Assembly: GCA_002367105.1 (NCBI GenBank)
Contig: DFCS01000016.1
Coordinates: 1 to 44,141 of the forward strand
Origin: Hungatella sp. UBA3048
GTDB taxonomy: Bacteria; Bacillota; Clostridia; Lachnospirales; Lachnospiraceae
DNA length: 44,141 nucleotides
Direction: 5' to 3'
The notes under the pieces are model-generated. The model saw only the letters and a list, made by a program, of their open reading frames with translations, did no database searches and was not told the origin of the DNA. Position numbers and translations under genes: made by a program. Within the stretch, counting starts at the first letter, position 1. Each line of letters starts with the position of its first letter. Shown in pieces: positions 24,718 to 33,478 of the stretch.

Positions 24718-24731
24718 AACCAAGACATTAC
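24718..24731 (+). promoter_or_regulatory. IolR-like operator 2
   Basis: AACCAAGACATTAC overlaps the predicted transcription start of the iol operon. A further related half-site, AAATCAAAATG, lies at 24739-24749. Confidence 0.72.
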
Positions 24732-24776
24732 ATGAACTAAATCAAAATGTACCCATAAAGTAAAAGGAGAAGAAAT

Positions 24777-25625
24777 ATGGGATTAGTAAAAATGAAGGAA
24801 TTGCTGAATCAGGCCTCTGAAAATAACAGGGCGGTCGGGGCCTTCAGTGTGGGAAACCTTGAGATGATAAAGGGAGCTGTAAAGGCAGCAGAAGATATGA
24901 ATGCCTCCATTATCTTACAGATCGCGGAAGTTCGTCTTCCACATTCACCGCTCTCTCTGATGGGACCTATGATGGTAGAGGCGGCGAGACATTCTAAGGT
25001 TGATATCGCAGTTCATCTGGATCACGGCAAGACCATACCGGTGTTAAAACAGGCTCTGGATTATGGGTTCACCTCCGTAATGATAGATGGTTCCCATCTT
25101 CCCTTTGAGGAGAATATGGCAGAAACCCTGGAAGCGGTCAACCTCGCCAGGGTATATGGAGCAACCGTGGAAGCGGAGCTGGGTCTGGTGGGCGGCAGTG
25201 AAGATGGGAGCACGGATGGGGGAATCCGCTGTACCAATCCTGAGGATGCCAGAATTTTTTGCGAGAGGACCGGAGTGGATGCACTGGCAGTAGCGATCGG
25301 CAACGCCCACGGCAATTATCCGGTGGCTCCCAGACTGGCTTTTGATGTACTGGAAGCCATTGATCAGAAGATTGATGTTCCTCTGGTTCTTCATGGCGGG
25401 ACCGGAATTACTCCAGAGGATTTCCGGAAGGCCATAGGTCTTGGAATCCGGAAGATTAATATTGCAACAGCAAGCTTTGACAGTCTTACAAAAGAAGCGG
25501 AAAAGTATCTGGAATCGGAAGGCAAGCATGATTATTTCGGACTGAATGAAGCGATGGTTCGGGGAGTGTATGAGAATGTGAAGCAGCATATCCGGATCTT
25601 TCAATGTGTGGAGCCGCTTACATAA
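24777..25625 (+). CDS. iolJ: 5-keto-2-deoxy-6-phosphogluconate aldolase (class II)
   Basis: Zinc-dependent class II aldolase of the FbaA/GatY group, 282 aa. In inositol catabolism it splits 2-deoxy-5-keto-gluconate 6-phosphate into dihydroxyacetone phosphate and malonate semialdehyde. Visible features: AVHLDHGKT with His80, Asp82 and the metal ligand His83, GNAHGNY with a further histidine, and VLHGGTGI near 203. It is the first gene of the operon, with AAAGGAG before the ATG. The sequence alone could also be a fructose- or tagatose-bisphosphate aldolase; the operon decides. Confidence 0.9.
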   Translation: MGLVKMKELLNQASENNRAVGAFSVGNLEMIKGAVKAAEDMNASIILQIAEVRLPHSPLSLMGPMMVEAARHSKVDIAVHLDHGKTIPVLKQALDYGFTSVMIDGSHLPFEENMAETLEAVNLARVYGATVEAELGLVGGSEDGSTDGGIRCTNPEDARIFCERTGVDALAVAIGNAHGNYPVAPRLAFDVLEAIDQKIDVPLVLHGGTGITPEDFRKAIGLGIRKINIATASFDSLTKEAEKYLESEGKHDYFGLNEAMVRGVYENVKQHIRIFQCVEPLT

Positions 25626-25695
25626 ATCATTATGAAACATGAAATCAAACCGCTTAAAGCAGCCATTAAGCGAAGAGAAAGGAATGGATATAAAA

Positions 25696-27207
25696 ATGGG
25701 AGAAGTTAAAAAATTAAAGTTTCTTGTAAATGGACAGTGGAAGGAATCAAAGACAGAGAAGTATTCTGATGCTTACAATCCCAGTACCGGCGAAGTAATT
25801 GCTAAGGTACCATGCTGCACCAAAGCAGAAGTGGAGGAAGCCGTAGAGGCAGCCAAAGCGGCGTTCCCGTCATGGTCATCTACCCCTGTAATAAAGAGAG
25901 TTCAGGTACTTTATAAGCTCAGGGATCTGCTCATAGAGCATATGGATGAACTGACTATGCTGGTGGCAAAAGAAAACGGTAAAAGTTGGGAAGAGGCTCA
26001 GGGTGATGTACTGAAAGCCAAAGAAGGTACTGAACAGGCTATAAGTGCTCCGTCACTGATGATGGGAGACAGCCTGATGGACGCTTCCAGCGGATTTGAT
26101 ACGGTTCTGTACCGTATGCCTCTTGGGGTATTTGCCGGTATCATCCCATTTAATTTCCCTGCAATGATACCGATGGGCTGGATGACCCCTATGTGTATCG
26201 CCTGCGGCAACACCATCGTACTGAAAGCCGCTTCCTTTACCCCTCAGTCCTGTATGCGTATAGCAGAACTGTATAAAGAAGCAGGACTGCCGGACGGCGT
26301 AATTAATATTGTCACTTGCTCCAGAAACGAAGCAGAGATTCTTCTCACTCATCCCGACATCAAAGGAATCAGCTTTGTAGGTTCTACATCCGTAGGTATG
26401 CATATCTATTCAACAGCTGCAGCTACGGGCAAGAGAGTTCAGGCTCTCTGCGAAGCAAAGAACCATGCCTTGGTGTTAAATGATGCTCCGGTCAAGAGGG
26501 TAGCGGCTGGAATCATCAATTCTTCTTTCGGATGTGCAGGAGAAAGATGTATGGCTCTCCCAGTTGTGGTAGTACAGGAGGGAATTGCCGATGCTCTTGT
26601 GGCGGAAATTATCGCTCAGGCCAAGACTCTTAAAGTGGGTCCGGCGTATGATAAGAGTACGAAACTCGGCCCGGTGGTAAATCAGGCTCATAAAGATTCC
26701 ATCCTGAAGTGGATCGAGACAGGAATAGAAGAAGGCGCAGAGCTTGTACTTGATGGACGTGACATTGTAGTAGAAGGCTATGAAAGCGGTTTTTATATAG
26801 GGCCGACGATTTTTGATCATGTGGCTCCCGGCATGAGTATTGGGGAAAAGGAAATCTTTGGACCGGTGCTGTGCATTAAGAGAGTGAAGACTTTTGAAGA
26901 GGGATTAGAGATCATGAATGCCAATCCATATGCAAATGGTTCTGTTATCTTTACGCAGAACGGTCACTATGCCAGAGAGTTCGCCAGACACACCGACGGT
27001 GGTATGATCGGTATCAATGTAGGAATTCCGGTTCCTGTAGGAATGTTTCCTTTCAACGGCAAGAAGCTGTCATTTATCGGAGATCTGCACTGCTTAGGCA
27101 AAGATGGATTCCGGTTCTTCACAGAAAATAAAGTTGTCACCACCAGGTGGTTCGACGAAGAAACCGGAGAATCCACAAACGTGAATACATGGGATGGTAC
27201 AATCTAA
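25696..27207 (+). CDS. iolA: Methylmalonate/malonate semialdehyde dehydrogenase
   Basis: A CoA-acylating aldehyde dehydrogenase converting malonate semialdehyde, from the IolJ step, to acetyl-CoA with CO2 release and NADH. The catalytic Cys285 is in GCAGERCMA, and the cofactor region GIIPFNFPAMIP is near 148, both typical of MmsA/IolA. I set the start at ATG 25696 (503 aa) because MGEVKKLKFLVNG aligns with the usual IolA N-terminus. ATG 25684 or 25639 would add 4 or 19 residues, but neither has a well-spaced ribosome site. Confidence 0.93.
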   Translation: MGEVKKLKFLVNGQWKESKTEKYSDAYNPSTGEVIAKVPCCTKAEVEEAVEAAKAAFPSWSSTPVIKRVQVLYKLRDLLIEHMDELTMLVAKENGKSWEEAQGDVLKAKEGTEQAISAPSLMMGDSLMDASSGFDTVLYRMPLGVFAGIIPFNFPAMIPMGWMTPMCIACGNTIVLKAASFTPQSCMRIAELYKEAGLPDGVINIVTCSRNEAEILLTHPDIKGISFVGSTSVGMHIYSTAAATGKRVQALCEAKNHALVLNDAPVKRVAAGIINSSFGCAGERCMALPVVVVQEGIADALVAEIIAQAKTLKVGPAYDKSTKLGPVVNQAHKDSILKWIETGIEEGAELVLDGRDIVVEGYESGFYIGPTIFDHVAPGMSIGEKEIFGPVLCIKRVKTFEEGLEIMNANPYANGSVIFTQNGHYAREFARHTDGGMIGINVGIPVPVGMFPFNGKKLSFIGDLHCLGKDGFRFFTENKVVTTRWFDEETGESTNVNTWDGTI

Positions 27208-27231
27208 AAGAAGCCGGCCGATGATAAAAAA

Positions 27232-27272
27232 ACGCCCTGCAAGGCGGATTAAGACCTTGCAGTGTGTTTTTT
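27232..27272 (+). terminator. Terminator-like hairpin between iolA and iolC
   Basis: ACGCCCTGCAAGG (27232-27244) pairs, with one mismatch and one wobble, with CCTTGCAGTGTGT (27255-27267), and T6 follows. It would reduce transcription of iolC and later genes relative to iolJ and iolA, unless an unmapped promoter or antitermination acts. Confidence 0.8.
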
Positions 27273-27322
27273 CGTTCCAAAAATGGTTGCCGCATGCAAA
27301 ACGGGATGGGAGAGATGTAACG

Positions 27323-28357
27323 ATGGAATATGTAAAATTTGACGAAACCAGAGAAATGGACATAATTCTTCTTGGAAGGGTGGCAATTGATTTTAATCCG
27401 GCTTACAATGAGTATGTGAAAGAAGAATTCAAACCATTAAAGAAAGTGCACATGTTTGAAAAGTTTGTAGGCGGTTCTCCGGCTAACATCGCCGTGGGTG
27501 TGACCAGACATGGCATGAGAGCTGGATTCATCGGGAAAGTATCGGATGACCAGTTCGGTGAATTTGTCGTGGATTATTTTAATGAACAGGGGATCGATAC
27601 CTCTCATATTACAAAATGTAAAAATGGAGAAAAGCTGGGACTGACATTTACAGAAATGCTCTCTTCCAGTGACAGCAATATCCTGATGTACCGGAACTGC
27701 ATTGCTGATTTGCAGCTGGACGTAGAAGATATAGATGAAGCGTATATCAAAAAGGCAAAAGCAATTCTCATATCAGGTACGGCACTTGCACAAAGCCCGT
27801 CTAGAGAAGCAGCCCTTAAGGCGGTTATGCTGGCGAAGAGAAACGATGTCAGAATTATCTTTGATATCGATTACAGAGCCTATAACTGGAAAAATGCGGA
27901 TGAAATCTCCATATACTACTCTGCAGTTGCCAAAGAAGCTGACATAATCATGGGTTCAAGAGAAGAATTCAACTTAACAGAGAAACTGATCAGACCAGGC
28001 ATGACAGACGAGGAAAGTGCGGCTCTCTGGCAGGGATACCGCGCCAGGATTGTGGTCATCAAGCATGGAATGAAAGGGTCTACGGCTTATACTTATGACG
28101 GACAGTCATTTTCCATCAAACCGTTCCCGGTGGAGGCCAGAAAGGGATTTGGCGGCGGCGACGGATATGGTTCCGGCTTCCTCTACGGCCTGTATCAGGG
28201 CTGGGATATCATAGACTGCCTGGAATTTGGTTCGGCAGAGGCCTCCATGATGGTAAAGAGCAATAACTGTTCGGATTCCCTGCCGACTCCGGAGGAGGTT
28301 CATGCATTTATAAAAGAAGAAAAGGAAAAGTTCGGTGAAATGATTGCCCGTGTATAA
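27323..28357 (+). CDS. iolC: 5-dehydro-2-deoxygluconokinase
   Basis: A PfkB-family kinase (344 aa) that phosphorylates 5-dehydro-2-deoxygluconate, feeding IolJ. It has the N-terminal GRVAIDFNP and the GGSPANIAVG substrate loop. The C-terminal ATP/anion-hole motif GGGDGYGSG has catalytic Asp280; the usual form is GAGD, so the second residue is Gly rather than Ala. ATG 27323 follows a GGGAGAG site; the upstream in-frame codon at 27194 would place the terminator hairpin inside the gene and is rejected. Confidence 0.93.
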   Translation: MEYVKFDETREMDIILLGRVAIDFNPAYNEYVKEEFKPLKKVHMFEKFVGGSPANIAVGVTRHGMRAGFIGKVSDDQFGEFVVDYFNEQGIDTSHITKCKNGEKLGLTFTEMLSSSDSNILMYRNCIADLQLDVEDIDEAYIKKAKAILISGTALAQSPSREAALKAVMLAKRNDVRIIFDIDYRAYNWKNADEISIYYSAVAKEADIIMGSREEFNLTEKLIRPGMTDEESAALWQGYRARIVVIKHGMKGSTAYTYDGQSFSIKPFPVEARKGFGGGDGYGSGFLYGLYQGWDIIDCLEFGSAEASMMVKSNNCSDSLPTPEEVHAFIKEEKEKFGEMIARV

Positions 28358-28378
28358 AAATATAAAGGAGAGCGGAAC

Positions 28379-30310
28379 ATGTCAAAAACAATAAGAATGA
28401 CAACAGCACAGGCACTGGTGAAGTTCCTGGATAACCAGTATGTTTCTGTCGATGGAGTGGAAACAAAGTTCGTTGAAGGTATTTTTACTATTTTCGGTCA
28501 TGGAATCGCGGTTGGTTTAGGAGAGGCTCTGGATACGGACCCCGGTCAGCTTAAGGTGCTTCAGGGTAGAAATGAGCAGGGGATGTGCCATACGGCCATT
28601 GCCTTTTCAAAGCAGAATAACCGGAAGAAAATCATTCCGTGTGCCTCATCCGTGGGACCGGGTGCGGCCAATATGGTAACAGCCTGTGCAACCGCAACGG
28701 TAAACAACATTCCGCTGCTGGTATTTCCGGCCGATACCTTTGCCTCCAGACAGCCTGATCCGGTATTGCAGCAGCTGGAGCAAAGCAGCAGTCTTGCGAT
28801 CTCAACCAATGATGCGTTCAAACCAGTTTGCAAATATTGGGACCGGATCACCAGACCGGAGATGATCATGAGTGCCTTGATCAACGCCATGCGTGTGCTT
28901 ACAGATCCGGCAGAAACCGGAGCATGCTGCATTGCCATTTGCCAGGATGTAGAGGGAGAATCTTTTGATTATCCGGATTATTTCTTTAAGAAGCGGGTCC
29001 ACAGGATTACCAGGCCTCTTGCGGTAGAAGAAGAACTGGATGAGATCGCAGATATCCTTTCAGAAGCAAAAAAGCCGTTTGTAATCGTAGGCGGAGGAGT
29101 CCGCTACTCCGATGCAGGAGAAATTGTAGAAAAATTCTGTGAAGAATTTAACATACCCTTTGGAGAAACCCAGGGAGGAAAGAGTGCCTGCAAATCAAGC
29201 CATCCCTATTGTCTCGGCGGAATCGGAGTCACAGGTACCTATGCCTCCAATGTAATCGCTAAGGATGCTGATGTGGTGATCGCCATCGGAAGCAGGCTGA
29301 GTGATTTTACAACAAGCTCAAAGTGGCTGTTTAAAAGAGATGACGTCAGATTTATTACCATTAATAACAGCAGATTCCATGCATACAAGATGGATGCAGT
29401 CAAGGCAGTGGGAGATGCGAAGGTAACCGTTCAGGCACTGGCGGAAAAGCTTAGGGAAAAACAGTATGTGTCCCAGTACAAAGAAGAGATCGCCGATGCG
29501 AAAAGAAAATGGGATGAAGAGATGGTGCGTTTGGGAAGCATTGAATACACCGGAGATGATTTTGAACCCAACATAAAAGCAAGGGATCCCAGGACGATCC
29601 CGGAGTTTGTCCGCTTAACCAATGGAAAACTCACCCAAACCGCAGCACTTGCAGCAATCAGAAGGGTCATTGACGAAGATGCTACCATCATCACTGCGGG
29701 GGGGTCCCTTCCCAGCTGTATGCAGCGTATGTGGACGTCTGACAAACGGGGCGGATACCATGCGGAGTACGGATACTCCTGTATGGGGTATGAAGTGGCA
29801 GCCACTCTGGGTGTTAAATTTGCAGAGCCGGAAACGGAAGTTTACTGTGTTGTCGGCGATTCCAGCTTCCAGATGCTCCATAGTGAAATTATGACCATTA
29901 TGCAGGAAAGGCAAAAGGTCAATATTCTCATATTTGATAACTGCGGCTTTGGCTGTATCAATAATTTGGAAATGAACCATGGGATCGGAAGCCTTGCCAC
30001 GGAATTCCGCTATACGGATGGTAAGAAGCCTTCAGGGGATTTAATTCCGGTTGATTATGCCAAAATCGGTGAGGGATATGGTTTGAAAGCTTATACCTGC
30101 AGAACCACCAAAGAACTGGAAGAGGCTCTGGAAGATGCCAAGAAACAGGAAAGGGCCTGCCTGTTTGATTTAAAGGTGATCCCCAAAACTATGACGGATG
30201 GTTATGAGTCCTGGTGGAACGTGGGAATTGCCACAACCTCGGAAAAGAGCAGCGTGATAGAGGCATGGGAGAGGGTCTTAGAAGGAAGAAATGAAGCCAG
30301 AAAGTATTAA
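28379..30310 (+). CDS. iolD: 3D-(3,5/4)-trihydroxycyclohexane-1,2-dione acylhydrolase
   Basis: A thiamine-diphosphate enzyme of 643 aa that hydrolytically opens the trihydroxycyclohexane-dione ring to 5-deoxy-glucuronate. The N-terminal Pyr domain, central domain (about 220-360) and C-terminal PP domain are in order. The TPP/Mg loop runs from GDSSFQM to NCGFGCINN (about 500-530). An AAAGGAG site precedes the ATG. The length is that expected for IolD, clearly longer than acetolactate synthases. Confidence 0.96.
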   Translation: MSKTIRMTTAQALVKFLDNQYVSVDGVETKFVEGIFTIFGHGIAVGLGEALDTDPGQLKVLQGRNEQGMCHTAIAFSKQNNRKKIIPCASSVGPGAANMVTACATATVNNIPLLVFPADTFASRQPDPVLQQLEQSSSLAISTNDAFKPVCKYWDRITRPEMIMSALINAMRVLTDPAETGACCIAICQDVEGESFDYPDYFFKKRVHRITRPLAVEEELDEIADILSEAKKPFVIVGGGVRYSDAGEIVEKFCEEFNIPFGETQGGKSACKSSHPYCLGGIGVTGTYASNVIAKDADVVIAIGSRLSDFTTSSKWLFKRDDVRFITINNSRFHAYKMDAVKAVGDAKVTVQALAEKLREKQYVSQYKEEIADAKRKWDEEMVRLGSIEYTGDDFEPNIKARDPRTIPEFVRLTNGKLTQTAALAAIRRVIDEDATIITAGGSLPSCMQRMWTSDKRGGYHAEYGYSCMGYEVAATLGVKFAEPETEVYCVVGDSSFQMLHSEIMTIMQERQKVNILIFDNCGFGCINNLEMNHGIGSLATEFRYTDGKKPSGDLIPVDYAKIGEGYGLKAYTCRTTKELEEALEDAKKQERACLFDLKVIPKTMTDGYESWWNVGIATTSEKSSVIEAWERVLEGRNEARKY

Positions 30311-30364
30311 TCTGCCGCAAAGCCGGCGGAATAAAAAATTATATGACAGGGAAGGGATGCAAAT

Positions 30365-31264
30365 ATGTTAAACAAGGAGAAAGTGAAATTAGGAATTGCA
30401 CCGATTGCATGGACCAATGATGATTTGCCGGATCTGGGGAAAGAAAACACCTTTGAACAGTGTGTCAGCGAAATGGCTTTGGCAGGCTTTACCGGTTCTG
30501 AAGTGGGCAACAAATATCCGAGAGATGTGGAAGGTTTAAAAAAGGCCTTGGGCCTTCGGGGTGTAGAGATCTGCAATGCATGGTTTTCCACTTTTTTAAT
30601 CAGCAGGCCTTATGAGGAGACGGAAGAAGGATTTGAAAAGCATGTGGCGTTCCTTGCGGCCATGGGAGCTAAGGTTGTAGGCGTTTCCGAGCAGAGCTAC
30701 AGCACACAGGGGATTTTAGACCAGCCGGTATTTGAAGGAAAGCATGAGATGGATGACAGAGAATGGGAGCTGCTTTGTGAAGGCTTAAACCGCCTTGGAA
30801 AGCTTTCCAAAGAAAAATACGGGGTGGCTTTAACCTTCCATCATCATATGGGAACCGTTGTTCAGAGTGCAGCCGAGGTGGAACGCATGATGACGAATAC
30901 GGACCCGGAATATGTAAGCCTTTTGTTTGACAGCGGCCATTTTGCATACTGCGGCGAGGACCCGGTTGCTATGGTGGAAAAATATGTAGGACGCATTAAG
31001 CATGTTCATTTAAAGGATATCCGTTCAGAGATTGTAAAAAAAGTAAGAGAAGAAAGGCTGAGCTTCCTGGCAGGGGTACGGGCAGGTGCATTCACCATTC
31101 CAGGAGACGGCTGTGTGAACTTTGATCCTATTTTCAAGGTGCTGGAGGATGCTTCCTATGAGGGATACATGGTAGTGGAAGCAGAACAGGATCCTGCAAA
31201 GGCAAATCCTCTGGAATATGCCATCCGCGCAAGAAAATTCATTGCTGAAAAAACCGGTCTTTAA
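30365..31264 (+). CDS. iolE: Myo-inosose-2 dehydratase
   Basis: A TIM-barrel, metal-dependent dehydratase (299 aa) that converts 2-keto-myo-inositol to the diketone substrate of IolD. It has the family opening KLGIAPIAWTNDDLPDLG, the FHHHMGT histidine cluster, LLFDSGH, and KHVHLKDIR, which supply metal ligands of this isomerase-like fold. The order D-E-G matches known iol operons. No neighbouring iolI was seen. Confidence 0.95.
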   Translation: MLNKEKVKLGIAPIAWTNDDLPDLGKENTFEQCVSEMALAGFTGSEVGNKYPRDVEGLKKALGLRGVEICNAWFSTFLISRPYEETEEGFEKHVAFLAAMGAKVVGVSEQSYSTQGILDQPVFEGKHEMDDREWELLCEGLNRLGKLSKEKYGVALTFHHHMGTVVQSAAEVERMMTNTDPEYVSLLFDSGHFAYCGEDPVAMVEKYVGRIKHVHLKDIRSEIVKKVREERLSFLAGVRAGAFTIPGDGCVNFDPIFKVLEDASYEGYMVVEAEQDPAKANPLEYAIRARKFIAEKTGL

Positions 31265-31291
31265 ATAAGAGGAGAGAAGGAGAAGAAAATT

Positions 31292-32305
31292 ATGGTAACT
31301 GTAGGAATTATCGGAGCAGGAAGAATCGGAAAGGTACATACAACCAGCATCTGCAACCTTGTAAAAAACGGAAGGATCAAGACCATTGCCGATCCATTCA
31401 TGAATGAGGAAACAGACAAATGGGCAAAAAGCATGGGAGTTCCTAATACAACCAAGGATTATAAGGAGATTTTAGCAGATCCGGAGATCGACGCCGTGTT
31501 GATCTGCTCTTCCACCAACACCCATTCCCCCATTTCAGTTGAGGCCATTAAAGCAGGAAAGCATGTATTCTGTGAAAAACCAATTGACCACGACATTGAT
31601 AAGATCAAAGAAGTAATTGAAGCCTTAAAGGGCAGTAAGATAAAATATCAGGTAGGCTTTAACCGCCGCTTTGACCATAACTTTGAGGCAGTTAGAAATG
31701 CGGTTGCAGCCGGAAAGATCGGAGAGCCTCATATCATCAAAGTGACATCCAGAGATCCAGAGCCGCCTAGTGCAGAGTATGCGGCAGTATCCGGCGGCAT
31801 GTTCTTAGACATGACCATACATGATTTTGATATGGTACGCTATTTAGCAGGCTGCGATGCAGAGGAAATCTACGTTCAGTCCGCAGTGCTTGTGGACCCG
31901 GCCATTGGGGAAGCAGGGGATGTGGATACCGCAGTCATTACCTTAAAGATGGAGAACGGTGCCATCGCTGTTATTGATAATTCCAGAAAGGCCGCTTACG
32001 GCTATGACCAGAGAGCAGAGGTATTCGGCTCCAAGGGAATGGTGGCAACCTCCAATGATACCGAATCAAGTGCAGTATTAAGCACTGCCGATGGCGTTAC
32101 CGGAGAAAAACCCCTTTACTTCTTCTTAGAGCGCTATATGCAGTCCTTTGCAAAGGAAGTGAACTGCTTTATTGAGGCCATTGAGAATGATACTGATACT
32201 CCCCTTGGCGTAGTGGATGGATTAAAACCTGTATTAATGGGCATTGCTGCCAAAAAGTCCGTACAGGAGCACAGACCCATAAGAATTTCTGAAATCATGA
32301 TGTAA
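31292..32305 (+). CDS. iolG: Inositol 2-dehydrogenase
   Basis: A Gfo/Idh/MocA-family NAD-dependent dehydrogenase (337 aa) that oxidises myo-inositol to 2-keto-myo-inositol, the first step of the pathway. Rossmann loop GIIGAGRIGKVH, CEKP with Lys96, and LDMTIHDFD with Asp173 and His177. These match the Lys-Asp-His catalytic set known for Bacillus IolG. The TAA stop coincides with the first base triplet of the 81-bp tandem repeat. Confidence 0.94.
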   Translation: MVTVGIIGAGRIGKVHTTSICNLVKNGRIKTIADPFMNEETDKWAKSMGVPNTTKDYKEILADPEIDAVLICSSTNTHSPISVEAIKAGKHVFCEKPIDHDIDKIKEVIEALKGSKIKYQVGFNRRFDHNFEAVRNAVAAGKIGEPHIIKVTSRDPEPPSAEYAAVSGGMFLDMTIHDFDMVRYLAGCDAEEIYVQSAVLVDPAIGEAGDVDTAVITLKMENGAIAVIDNSRKAAYGYDQRAEVFGSKGMVATSNDTESSAVLSTADGVTGEKPLYFFLERYMQSFAKEVNCFIEAIENDTDTPLGVVDGLKPVLMGIAAKKSVQEHRPIRISEIMM

Positions 32306-32509
32306 TGAGCGCAAGAGAGCGAAGATGAGCTTGCTCATCGGCGCGAACGGCGAATGCTGCTCAGGAACCGCAGGTTCCTGGGATAATGAGCGCAAGAGAG
32401 CGAAGATGAGCTCGCTCATCGGCGCGAACGGCGAATGCTGCTCAGGAACCGCAGGTTCCTGGGATAATGAGCGCAAGAGAGCGAAGATGAGCTTGCTCAT
32501 CGGCGCGAA
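32303..32509 (+). repeat. 81-bp tandem repeat, about 2.6 copies, hairpin-rich
   Basis: Copies begin with TAATGAGCGC at 32303, 32384 and 32465; the third stops at 32509. The complete copies differ at one visible position (T at 32332, C at 32413), which lies in a hairpin loop. Each copy has a GATGAG-CTTG-CTCATC hairpin (32324-32339 in copy 1), and the two complete copies each also have a perfect 8-bp stem CAGGAACC-GCA-GGTTCCTG (32362-32380). The period is 27 codons, so reading frames stay open on both strands by chance. It fills the iolG-iolB gap. Confidence 0.93.
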
Positions 32510-32526
32510 GGTTGAAAGGAGCTGCC

Positions 32527-33303
32527 ATGAGCGAATTATTCAGTTACCCGGAATTTGATCCCAAGGGAGTAAAACTACTCACCAAAGCAGGGGATGGGGA
32601 AAATGATATGTTAATGGACATAGCCGTTTATGAGATGAAGGCAGGAGAGGAGCGGTCCTTCTCCAGTCAGTCGGATGAGATGGCGGTCCTTCTCCTTACC
32701 GGAGAAATCCTGTTTTCCTGGGAAGACAGGAAAGAGTGGGGTAAACGGAGCAGCCTGACGGAAGAAGGGCCCTATTGCCTTCACGTTTCAAAGGGCGTTA
32801 TGGTAAGCGTGGCGGCAAAGGAGGACAGTCAGGTTCTGGTTCAGTGCACCAGAAATGACAGGGAGTTTGACAGCGTATTCTATAAGCCGGAAGACTGTAC
32901 CAATGACATTTTCGGGGAAGGGCTTTTGGATGGTAAGATGAAACGGACGGTCCGCACCGTCTTCGACTACAACAATGCTCCCTATTCCAATATGGTAAAC
33001 GGGGAAGTGATCAATCATCAGGGAGGATGGTCCAGCTACACCCCTCATGAGCATCCTCAGCCTGAGGTTTACTATTACCGGTTTGAACGGCCGGAAGGTT
33101 TTGGTGCCTGCTTTATCGGAGAGGATGTCTTTAAAATCAAGGATGGAAGCTGTGCTGCCATTCCCGGCGGCAGGACCCATCCCCAAGTAACTGCCCCTGG
33201 GTTTCCCATGTACTATTGCTGGATGATCCGGCACCTTCCGGATAACCCATGGACAACGCGGGTGGATGATCCCAGATACAACTGGATCAAAGAATTAAAA
33301 TAA
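32527..33303 (+). CDS. iolB: 5-deoxy-glucuronate isomerase
   Basis: A bicupin-type isomerase (258 aa) that converts 5-deoxy-glucuronate to 5-dehydro-2-deoxygluconate, the substrate of IolC. The metal-binding segment TPHEHPQPEVYYYRF is near 175, followed by the GGRTHPQVTAPGFPMYY region. AAAGGAG lies 5-6 nt before ATG 32527; an upstream TTG at 32512 overlaps that site. It is separated from iolG by the tandem repeat, an unusual break in an otherwise tight operon. Confidence 0.93.
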   Translation: MSELFSYPEFDPKGVKLLTKAGDGENDMLMDIAVYEMKAGEERSFSSQSDEMAVLLLTGEILFSWEDRKEWGKRSSLTEEGPYCLHVSKGVMVSVAAKEDSQVLVQCTRNDREFDSVFYKPEDCTNDIFGEGLLDGKMKRTVRTVFDYNNAPYSNMVNGEVINHQGGWSSYTPHEHPQPEVYYYRFERPEGFGACFIGEDVFKIKDGSCAAIPGGRTHPQVTAPGFPMYYCWMIRHLPDNPWTTRVDDPRYNWIKELK

Positions 33304-33317
33304 ATTGATCGGCTAGA

Positions 33318-33356
33318 AAGCGTGGTGTTTTATTCCGGATAAAACACTGCGCTTCT
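33318..33356 (+). terminator. Hairpin after iolB, weak T tract
   Basis: AAGCGTGGTGTTTTAT (33318-33333) pairs, with one mismatch, with ATAAAACACTGCGCTT (33339-33354). The downstream tract, CTGTCGTTTCC, is poor in T, so it may stop transcription only partly, or act in mRNA end protection. Confidence 0.6.
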
Positions 33357-33478
33357 GTCGTTTCCTGCAGATCCGGACAAACAGATTCCCTGCAAGGCTT
33401 TTTGAAAACATGATATACACCGGCAGCATACTTTATAAGATATTGATGGATAATTGATATCAGAAAAGAGGAGTAATC

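Noticed and set aside
25044..25640. 198-codon open frame on the minus strand
   Set aside because: It is antisense to iolJ, without ribosome site or known motif.
32303..32509. CRISPR array
   Set aside because: The repeats are directly tandem with no variable spacers, and no cas genes are near.
32234..32558. Open frames on both strands with a 27-residue repeat
   Set aside because: They arise because the 81-bp tandem repeat is a multiple of three and lacks stops in those frames. The plus-strand frame overlaps iolB, and no ribosome site was seen for either frame.
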